Virus record (IMG/VR): IMGVR_UViG_3300033553_000347
Span: 1-44,614 of that record
From: a virus
Length of the DNA stretch: 44,614 nt
Reading direction: 5' to 3' (one strand)
The notes under the pieces are model-generated. The model made no database searches. It had not been told where the DNA came from and was given only the letters and a program-made list of their open reading frames with translations. A program made the position numbers and the translations under genes. Positions within the stretch are counted from its first letter, which is position 1; every line of letters begins with the position of its first letter. This document shows positions 39,199-44,614 of this stretch, piece after piece.

Positions 39199-40137
39199 AT
39201 GCAAGAAAAAACGGGCAGGGCTTATATGTCGGCAGGCAAACTAACCGCTTCTACTATCTCCGGGTTAAGGGTTCTTGTAGTCCCGGATATCCATGTCAAG
39301 CCGGGGGAAGGCCACTCGGATTTCGATAGGCTCCACGCCCTCGGAAAATATATTCTCGACGAGAAGCCGGATGTCGTTATCCAGATGGGCGACCTCGGCG
39401 ACTTCGACAGTCTGGCAGGCTGGAAGGGGTCTCGGGCAGTCGGCGGGGCAGGCGGCGGGAAGTCGCTGGAGAACAAGCGCCTCGCCGGTGATATGGGTGC
39501 CTGGAAGGCGGCTCAGCAAGCGATCAAGGGGCCTGTCGACGCGGCGAACAAGCGTCATCTACGGAGCCGTCGTAAGGATCGCATATATTCGCCGCGCTGG
39601 ATCCAACTCCTGGGAAATCACGAAGAGCGGCTCGATCGCGTTGCTGAATACATCCCTCAACTTGAGGGCTTAATCGGAACTCACCAACTGCATGAAATCA
39701 GCCGCGAAAATGGTTGGGAATGCTACGACTTTTTGAAGGTCGTAGAGATCGGCGGAGCGGACTTCTCGCATTATTTCGAGACGGGCGTTTCTCGGAAACC
39801 CGCGGGGATTAAACAGATCCTCAACAAACGCCACCGCTCCTCAATCTTTGTTCATACTCACGCCTTCGGGTTCGATCTGCAACCGGTCCCCGGACACGGC
39901 GCAATATCCGCCGTCAACGGCGGCCACTTCAAAGCCCATAGCGGACCGTTCGAGTGGGCCGGCGTCGTCATGCTTACCGACCTCGCGAACGGTTGTTTCA
40001 ATATCCAACAAGTCCCGCAAGACGCGATCCTCGAAGCCCATGGAGTCGGCGACCGCGCTCAAGAACTGCGCGTTAAACGAGCTCAATTTTACCGCGATCA
40101 CGACGATGTGTCGAGCGCATTTGGAGAATATCAATGA
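39199..40137 (+). CDS. Calcineurin-like metallophosphoesterase
   Basis: 312 aa from ATG 39199 (303 from ATG 39226). Metal motifs in order: PDIH (Asp-x-His), GDLGDFD, LLGNHEE, and HTHAF near the end. The middle carries a Lys- and Arg-rich insertion (KRHLRSRRKDR). Substrate is unknown: DNA, RNA or nucleotide phosphodiesters are all possible. It overlaps the sigma factor gene by 4 bases and is transcribed from E3. Late-type box L6 lies across the N-terminal codons, so transcripts from L6 would miss both candidate starts. Confidence 0.88.
   Translation: MQEKTGRAYMSAGKLTASTISGLRVLVVPDIHVKPGEGHSDFDRLHALGKYILDEKPDVVIQMGDLGDFDSLAGWKGSRAVGGAGGGKSLENKRLAGDMGAWKAAQQAIKGPVDAANKRHLRSRRKDRIYSPRWIQLLGNHEERLDRVAEYIPQLEGLIGTHQLHEISRENGWECYDFLKVVEIGGADFSHYFETGVSRKPAGIKQILNKRHRSSIFVHTHAFGFDLQPVPGHGAISAVNGGHFKAHSGPFEWAGVVMLTDLANGCFNIQQVPQDAILEAHGVGDRAQELRVKRAQFYRDHDDVSSAFGEYQ
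39201..39228 (+). promoter_or_regulatory. Late-type promoter-like site L6
   Basis: GCAAGA-N16-TATATG, one base shorter in the spacer than the other members. It overlaps the first codons of the metallophosphoesterase. It may drive the downstream sigma 2 and lysis genes rather than the phosphoesterase itself. Confidence 0.55.
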
Positions 40138-40655
40138 ACCACCTGACCCGTCGCGAAGCTGATAAACTGATCCGAGATCATTTCGCTTTTGCTCGAAAGC
40201 GCGCCCGGTATTTCCACGCCAAGCGCCCCGACCTCGACTACGACGAGTTGGAGTCTCGGGCTATGCAAGCGCTCGCCGGTAGCGTGGATCGTTTCGACCC
40301 GTCCGCCGGCTTTGTCTTTGCGACTTATGCGGGGTCTCGTATTGACGGCTATATGCTCGCTTACAACCGGGACGAGCGCAAGCGCAGAAAGCGCCGCTCT
40401 GAAGCCCTCTTGTCGTATCCGATCGAGGACACATCACCAGACCACGCCGACGCGATCCTGGACGGAATGGAAGAGCGCGTAGGGCTCGCTGATTGGCTCG
40501 ACATGGTATCCGACCCGCGACACCAGGAAGCCGTTTTACGGCGGCTGAGGGGCGAGCGTGTGCCGGATATCGCCGACCGGTTCGAGGTCTCGGACACAAC
40601 GGTCTACCGCTGGTTAAATAGTGCAAGAAAAATCGGGCAAGACTCTATATCCTGA
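40134..40655 (+). CDS. Second phage sigma factor, sigma70/FliA-like (sigma 2)
   Basis: 173 aa. Region 2 is clear (LDYDELESRAMQALAGSVDRFDP followed by FVFATYAGSRIDGYMLAYNRDERKRRKRR), reminiscent of FliA/WhiG-type factors. Region 3 is largely missing. Region 4 is a short helix-turn-helix at the C-terminus (VPDIADRFEVSDTTVYRWLNSARK). It is translationally coupled to the phosphoesterase gene and transcribed from early-type promoter E3. It probably directs host RNA polymerase to late-type promoters, which include L7 inside its own 3' end. Confidence 0.82.
   Translation: MNHLTRREADKLIRDHFAFARKRARYFHAKRPDLDYDELESRAMQALAGSVDRFDPSAGFVFATYAGSRIDGYMLAYNRDERKRRKRRSEALLSYPIEDTSPDHADAILDGMEERVGLADWLDMVSDPRHQEAVLRRLRGERVPDIADRFEVSDTTVYRWLNSARKIGQDSIS
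40623..40652 (+). promoter_or_regulatory. Late-type phage promoter L7 (lysis genes)
   Basis: GCAAGA-N17-TATATC with CT after the -10, inside the last codons of the sigma 2 gene. It faces the lysis gene cluster. Confidence 0.8.
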
Positions 40656-40674
40656 GAAAGGATATTTCAAGCTC

Positions 40675-40980
40675 ATGTCGCCCTTCTTCGTAGATAATCT
40701 AAAGTTTTGGATCGCGGTTTGCGTCGGCCTCGCTATCAAGTTTGCTCTAAGCGAGGAGAAGCAGACGAGAAAGAAAGCGACCGCGGGCATTGTCTGCGGC
40801 GCCGCCTGTGCGTTCTACGGATCCGACATCGTAATGGAGTTCTTCTCGGTCGGAAGTGAAAGCCGCGAACTGGTCGTTATCGGCCTGGTTATTACCGGCG
40901 AGCACGTTATGCGAGCGTTCGTCGAGAAAGCGCCTGAGATTGGAGTTACCCTGATCAATGCTCTAAAAGGTAAACTCTAA
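40675..40980 (+). CDS. Holin-like membrane protein
   Basis: 101 aa with three predicted membrane helices, about residues 9-25, 36-56 and 64-82, short charged termini and a position at the head of the lysis region. It fits a class I holin that permeabilises the inner membrane. AAAGGA precedes the ATG at 40675; the longer frame from 40621 would lie in promoter L7. No specific holin family is claimed. Confidence 0.75.
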   Translation: MSPFFVDNLKFWIAVCVGLAIKFALSEEKQTRKKATAGIVCGAACAFYGSDIVMEFFSVGSESRELVVIGLVITGEHVMRAFVEKAPEIGVTLINALKGKL

Positions 40981-41399
40981 TGCGTCTAACTTGGACTCTT
41001 ACTATCTTGGCTGGCTGGATTCTTTTGATCGGCCCTGGTGTGATCGAGGGGAAACTATTTCCCGCCGCTGAACCCGCAAAACTCATACGAGTGGAAGTCG
41101 ACCCAACCGACCCCGAGTGGGTTGTTATCGACGGGACCTCGTCGCGCCTTCGTCCGTCGTGTAATCCTCGCCGCCTGGATTGGTATCGCGGCGTCCGTGG
41201 CGGTCGAGATACTGTTGTCGAATGGGACTGGGGTCGTCCGATTGTCCGCGATGACGGAGCGTTTTCGTTTTACTCTTGGCGCGTTCGCGCCGCGCCTCCC
41301 GAGGTCTTGACCGGCGAGACCTACGCCGACGTTATTCACCAGTGTAAAGTCCTCGGGGTTTCCCTACCATGGCTTACGCGTTCGCGTTTCTGGAATTGA
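40980..41399 (+). CDS. Membrane-anchored hypothetical protein, 139 aa
   Basis: The first 20 residues form a membrane helix or signal (LTWTLTILAGWILLIGPGVI), followed by a periplasmic-type domain of about 115 residues with several Trp and two Cys. The ATG overlaps the holin-like stop by one base. I do not recognise the family; a lysis-associated or exclusion role is suggested only by position and anchoring. Confidence 0.7.
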   Translation: MRLTWTLTILAGWILLIGPGVIEGKLFPAAEPAKLIRVEVDPTDPEWVVIDGTSSRLRPSCNPRRLDWYRGVRGGRDTVVEWDWGRPIVRDDGAFSFYSWRVRAAPPEVLTGETYADVIHQCKVLGVSLPWLTRSRFWN

Positions 41400-41400
41400 T

Positions 41401-41802
41401 ATGAGACGCGTCGTCCTCATAATCCCTCTCGTATTCTTGCTCGCGAGTTGCACGGCCGCGACCGTTGCTAAGGGCGTGGCTGGTGCTGCACTCGGTGGGG
41501 GCGGTCCGAATACGGCCGCTAATGTCCAGGCAGGCAAAACCAACAGCCAAACGCTCGGGGAAAACAAGGTGATCGAGATGAAAGGGCCAGTCGCTCGCTC
41601 CGAAGTTGTCGAAACGCTCAATCAAACGACAACACAAACCGCGGACGAGAATACCGTGACTGCTGACCGAGTAGAGACGGTCGTCGTAACTCAAAACCAA
41701 GTCCCGGCCTGGCTGCTCGTGGGCATGGCGGCCCTGATTGTTCTGTTTGGCGTTGTTGGATGGCTATCTCCCCAACCTCGATGGCTGCGGCGGTCCGAAT
41801 GA
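41401..41802 (+). CDS. Unimolecular spanin (u-spanin)-like lipoprotein
   Basis: 133 aa. An N-terminal signal ends in the lipobox LLASC (Cys17, lipidated), and residues 102-122 form a single C-terminal membrane helix (PAWLLVGMAALIVLFGVVGW). An outer-membrane lipid anchor plus inner-membrane helix linked by a periplasmic, Gln/Thr/Val-rich segment is the topology of phage T1 gp11-type u-spanins, which fuse the two membranes in the last step of Gram-negative lysis. Length matches (T1 gp11 is about 131 aa). It starts two bases after the previous stop. Confidence 0.82.
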   Translation: MRRVVLIIPLVFLLASCTAATVAKGVAGAALGGGGPNTAANVQAGKTNSQTLGENKVIEMKGPVARSEVVETLNQTTTQTADENTVTADRVETVVVTQNQVPAWLLVGMAALIVLFGVVGWLSPQPRWLRRSE

Positions 41803-41843
41803 GGACACATATCCCGAGTAAGCAAAACAAACAGGTGAGAGAT

Positions 41844-41999
41844 ATGAGAGTTTCAATTGAGCAACGCGCAGCACTCGCGGCCCGGATTATCGAAGCGGTC
41901 GAAATGACGCGAAGCCGTCCTGCCGTTCAGCGATATATCGTAAAGGAAAGCCGGGTCGGTGAGGACCGGAAGCGGGCTGCATGGGATCGGGCGGATTGA
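41844..41999 (+). CDS. Hypothetical small basic protein, 51 aa
   Basis: I do not recognise it. It is a helical, Arg- and Ala-rich polypeptide with GGTGAGAG before the ATG. The longer frame from 41760 would overlap the spanin gene. It is coupled to the next small gene by a one-base overlap. Confidence 0.65.
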   Translation: MRVSIEQRAALAARIIEAVEMTRSRPAVQRYIVKESRVGEDRKRAAWDRAD

Positions 42000-42160
42000 T
42001 GCCGAAGATTGTCCGGAGATCTCACTACATAATGCTCGCCCTGGTCGTAGCGTTCGCGCTCTACACCCGTTCCGCGCCGATGGGATCTGCCGGCTTGACT
42101 TATCTTTTGGGAATGACACTCGGCCGACTGTCAGGTGCCCTCGATGCACTCAAGAGTTGA
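41999..42160 (+). CDS. Small membrane protein, 53 aa
   Basis: Starts on the last base of the preceding stop (TGATG). A basic N-terminus (PKIVRRSHY) is followed by one hydrophobic helix (YIMLALVVAFALY) and a second weaker one. A two-helix protein of this size near lysis genes could be an antiholin or second holin; nothing proves it. Confidence 0.6.
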   Translation: MPKIVRRSHYIMLALVVAFALYTRSAPMGSAGLTYLLGMTLGRLSGALDALKS

Positions 42161-42184
42161 AAAATGAAACATTTATCACAATTT

Positions 42185-42213
42185 TTTCCGATCTTTTTTG
42201 TCCGTTCCTTATC
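42185..42213 (+). promoter_or_regulatory. Early-type promoter E7 before the 58-aa gene
   Basis: TTTCCG-N17-CTTATC, 6 bases before the ATG at 42220, predicting a leaderless mRNA. The -10 is weaker than that of E6. The 5' coding bases match the sigma 1 gene. Confidence 0.55.
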
Positions 42214-42219
42214 CTGATT

Positions 42220-42396
42220 ATGACAAACGAACAGCTCATAAGCGCCCGCGATCACGCCGCCTTCCTCGTCGACAAGTTCGGCGAGAAGTTCTTGGCTATT
42301 TTCCTTCGACTTGAGGAGGAGGCGGCTAAAATCGAGACGCAAGAAAGCGCCCTCGACCGAGCGCGCCGCCTGGCTAAGTCCCGAAGGGCGGCTTAA
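42220..42396 (+). CDS. Hypothetical protein, 58 aa
   Basis: I do not recognise it. It is helical and highly charged (DHAAFLVDKFGEKF; RLEEEAAKIETQESALDRARR), and may form a coiled coil. Its first 22 nucleotides differ from those of the sigma 1 gene at a single position, so both begin MTNEQLI. No ribosome site is seen upstream, consistent with a leaderless message from E7. Its last 23 bases overlap the convergent integrase gene. Confidence 0.68.
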   Translation: MTNEQLISARDHAAFLVDKFGEKFLAIFLRLEEEAAKIETQESALDRARRLAKSRRAA

Positions 42397-43720
42397 ACGC
42401 GATCAGTTCGGCGATTTCCGTGCGCTTCCAGAGCGGCATAGTATCGCCATAGAGTTCGCGGTTTCTCGCGGACTCGACTGAGTGCCCCATCATTTCGGCG
42501 CGGTCGTCGTTCGCTATTTTTGCATCCTTCATGCGAGTTTCAAATGTGTGACGCGTCCCGCCGATTGTGTAGTCAACGCCTGGGAATAGACCTCTCTCGC
42601 GGAGAAACTTGTTCACTGTCGCGGAGTAGTTCGATGATCCGCGATACCTGGGGAAACCTTCAGGATGACGGCGCATTGCTTCAAGGGCAATTCCAACGAG
42701 AGGGACGGCCCTATGACTCGCCATGTTCTTAACTTCTCGGACACCTTCAACATTTTCGAGGACGAAATGCGGGTGATCGACATCCAGAAAAATGTGATCG
42801 GAAGGGAGATTAGATATCTCGGATTGACGGCATCCTGTCTCGATAGATATCAGCAGGATATCCCGCGCCTGTTCGTTCAACCCATCGAGCGCGCCGGGCG
42901 CCAAAATCTTCTCTTTAATCCAGGAGACGGGAAGTTCTTTCTTCCTGTTTTTCTTCTCGAACTTGTCAGTCAGCGAGACCCCCGCGTATGGCTTAGGCGG
43001 GTCTTCGACATCGACACTTGTAAAAAATCGCTTCAACATGCTCGACATATAAGTGAAATCCTTGTTTGCGGTCTGGACAGATATGCGTTTCTCTTTCACG
43101 CGCCGCTCCCACAGCTTGCGATGAGAGATCGCGTCTTCCCTTGTAAGTTCGGCTACCGGCCTGTCTTTACCGATCGCCTCCAAAAGATTAGAAATAGCCC
43201 GGTTTCTGGGCGTCCTCCAGATCCGGAGTTGCTCTTCATTTTTGAATCTGTTCTCGTGCTCGGAGATTTCCTCGACATATTCAGTCAGTCCGGAAAGCAT
43301 AACAGGCGGCAACTCAACGCCGCCGAGGTCGGCATCTGCGAGCATTTCTTGTTCCGCATCTGGGTCTTCCTTCGCAAGTCTCAGGACGCGCCCGACGAGA
43401 TCGTCCAAAGGTCCGGCGGCCAATACGTCGGCGGTCTTGTAGACATTTCCCCGAGCCATCGAGAAGTCGGCGATTGCTTTGAAGTATGCGCGGGGGTCTC
43501 CCGCCGGACAACCGACGAGGAGGGCGTCGAGTTCGGCGAGAATAACCTTCTCAACCGCTGGCAGGCGGGCGAGGGCTTCTCTTTCGCTATCCGTCTTGAG
43601 GCTCCGGTGGAGCTCCGGCCGGCTCTCGACCTCCGCGTATCGACATGGGACACGCATGCGCATATGCCAAATCTTGCCGCGTTTGATAATTCCCGCCACG
43701 GTTGCCTCTTCGTGAATCAC
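42374..43720 (-). CDS. int: Tyrosine recombinase integrase
   Basis: 448 aa from GTG at 43720, chosen because AAAGGAG lies 8 bases upstream. The N-terminal KRGKIWHMRMRVP region is like that of DUF6538-containing integrases. The catalytic domain has Arg in ETGCRQSEI, GGTRHTF for box II (the usual first His of HxxR is Gly), His in GHS and the nucleophile Tyr in RELYGD. It should integrate the phage at the 3' end of tRNA-Ser and lies next to attR, as is common. Confidence 0.95.
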   Translation of the reverse strand: MIHEEATVAGIIKRGKIWHMRMRVPCRYAEVESRPELHRSLKTDSEREALARLPAVEKVILAELDALLVGCPAGDPRAYFKAIADFSMARGNVYKTADVLAAGPLDDLVGRVLRLAKEDPDAEQEMLADADLGGVELPPVMLSGLTEYVEEISEHENRFKNEEQLRIWRTPRNRAISNLLEAIGKDRPVAELTREDAISHRKLWERRVKEKRISVQTANKDFTYMSSMLKRFFTSVDVEDPPKPYAGVSLTDKFEKKNRKKELPVSWIKEKILAPGALDGLNEQARDILLISIETGCRQSEISNLPSDHIFLDVDHPHFVLENVEGVREVKNMASHRAVPLVGIALEAMRRHPEGFPRYRGSSNYSATVNKFLRERGLFPGVDYTIGGTRHTFETRMKDAKIANDDRAEMMGHSVESARNRELYGDTMPLWKRTEIAELIAFKPPFGT

Positions 43721-43769
43721 TTCGTTCGCTCCTTTGTATATGAAAAGGATATAGAGGTAACCGTGGTTT

Positions 43770-43891
43770 TTGCTACACGATTTGCTACACAATCGGACGC
43801 TGGCAAAAATGGCTTTAAGGCGTTTAAGCCATATAAATAAGGGGTTTCAGGGCATAATTCCGGCGAGGTTTGGAGGACACCTCCTCCGCCA
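43770..43891. repeat. attR region: arm sites, 20-bp repeat and tRNA core
   Basis: TTTTTGCTACACG and TTTGCTACACA (about 43770-43795) resemble the arm-type units in attL. GCCATATAAATAAGGGGTTT (43828-43847) is identical to 18163-18182, and its first 16 bases to 142-157. The core CACCTCCTCCGCCA at 43878-43891 equals the tRNA 3' end. The two ends are direct repeats, as expected of a prophage. Confidence 0.82.
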
Positions 43892-44506
43892 CTACCCTCT
43901 GATTCTAATAATAAAAATCGGCGACGTGCGGACTGACCCGCCTAAATACCTGCCAAAATGAAAGCGATTGGATGCGCCTAGCTGCAACATCTTTGCCGAC
44001 ACCTATGTATTTCAGCGTGCCCGCCCCTTTTTCAGCGATCATTCACCAAGCCGCAGCTTAAGTTCGTCCGGAGGACGCCCGCACCGAACCGAAGTTTTCG
44101 AAACGAGTACAGCGGCTACTGAGCAGACGAGATCAAGTGATGCATCCGCGCCGTGAAAATTCTGACGAAACCGAACACTGAAGGGGTCCTGCAAAATTGA
44201 ACAGCGTGCACACATTGACCAAAATTAGTTTGCGCGCGCTTTCTTAAGCAACTCAACCAAGCTTCGGAGGGACAAGGACATAACTGACAAAACTGACAAA
44301 ATGACTTTCGAGGGCCGATCTTACTGTTCATACTGGGTTGCCTGAACCGGCAGTAACTGGTGTCGGGCACCGCTTCCCGCCAATGTTATGTCAGTTAACC
44401 CAAATTATTCATGAGGGGTTGGCGAGGGTGGCGTAAGGCTTTGAACGCATGTATTTTTCGGTTGTGTTGACCCAAAACTCCAGTTTCCGAAGCGGGCCCC
44501 CTCACC
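43892..44506. other. Host-side intergenic DNA after the prophage
   Basis: Six hundred bases with no convincing gene on either strand. The short open frames lack ribosome sites and conserved motifs. The last part (about 44400-44506) is likely the left end and leader of the insertion element whose transposase starts at 44507; its terminal inverted repeat could not be defined because the right end is outside the window. Confidence 0.6.
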
Positions 44507-44614
44507 ATGAAACAGTCTACCCCTGTCGCACCGGCTTTGTCACCTTTGAACGGCAAGCCCATCCTTCTCAATTTCGATGGCGCAGAGATGAGTTCTGATG
44601 CTGGCCTGACACTC
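44507..44614 (+). CDS. IS1380 family transposase, N-terminus (partial)
   Basis: The first 36 codons of an open gene that runs off the window. MKQSTPVAPALSPLNGKP followed by NFDGAEMSSDAG resembles the N-terminus of IS1380 family transposases, in which the F-D-G-x-x-x-S-S-D-[AG]-G stretch is conserved (recalled). The catalytic DDE residues are not in the window, so activity cannot be judged. Confidence 0.75.
   Translation, partial: MKQSTPVAPALSPLNGKPILLNFDGAEMSSDAGLTL

Noticed and set aside
20090-42160. Gene transfer agent instead of a phage
   Set aside because: The module has integrase, att sites, replication genes and a lambda-type GpA terminase, and the gene order is not that of the Rhodobacter GTA.
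43892-44370. Short minus-strand frames between attR and the transposase
   Set aside because: No ribosome sites, no recognisable motifs and odd amino acid composition. Treated as non-coding host DNA.

Overview
This window is an almost complete temperate phage genome of about 43.8 kb, integrated at the 3' end of a tRNA-Ser(UGA) gene of an alphaproteobacterium. The host is most likely a member of Rhodobacterales: GC is high, the integrase is of the type often found beside tRNA genes in that group, and the phage proteins are of alphaproteobacterial style. The tRNA lies at 26-115. Its last 14 bases are repeated at 43878-43891, which places attL and attR and puts the prophage between them. Host DNA resumes at 43892 and ends in the first 36 codons of an IS1380-type transposase.

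Layout. (1) 235-18007, mainly minus strand, is the early and accessory half: a SleB-type cell-wall hydrolase, SSB, a defence-like cassette at 1856-4817 (BglII-like endonuclease, PIN nuclease, unknown 364-aa protein, MT-A70 DNA methyltransferase), a recombination block (RecE-like nuclease carrying a SAP motif plus a conserved partner), an Rnl2-like RNA ligase, many small unknown proteins, an RpoH-like sigma factor (14423-15163) and a D5/P4-type primase-helicase. Inside it sits a plus-strand island (8637-12179): a MobV-like relaxase, an SF2 helicase and a VRR-NUC nuclease, with a small XRE repressor on the opposite strand. (2) 18008-18548 is an AT-rich divergent region with seven copies of ATCRTCCTG; it is the best origin or operator candidate. 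(3) 18549-42160, plus strand, is the late half. It has a lambda-type head module (Nu1-like and GpA terminase, gpW-like connector, portal, ClpP-type protease fused to an acidic scaffold, gpE capsid) and a siphovirus tail module (tail terminator, tube, frameshifted chaperone pair, tape measure, hub, large fibre or spike). These are followed by a metallophosphoesterase, a second sigma factor (40134-40655), and lysis genes (holin-like and a unimolecular spanin). (4) 42220-43720 holds a 58-aa gene and the integrase, which ends convergently.

The most interesting signal is regulatory. Two strictly spaced promoter-like families recur in the intergenic gaps. The early family is TTTCCG-N17-CTATMT with GGGAC directly before the -10; it precedes many minus-strand genes, including the RpoH-like sigma gene itself. 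The late family is GCAAGA-N17-TATATC with an A-rich stretch after the -35; it precedes each late operon. An early-type site at 39143-39171 lies in front of the operon that encodes the second sigma factor. This suggests a phage-encoded two-sigma cascade: sigma 1 transcribes early genes and sigma 2, and sigma 2 transcribes late genes. In several cases the -10 lies only 6-8 nt from the ATG, which predicts leaderless mRNAs. All functional statements come from reading the sequence and recalled family knowledge; no database search was run.
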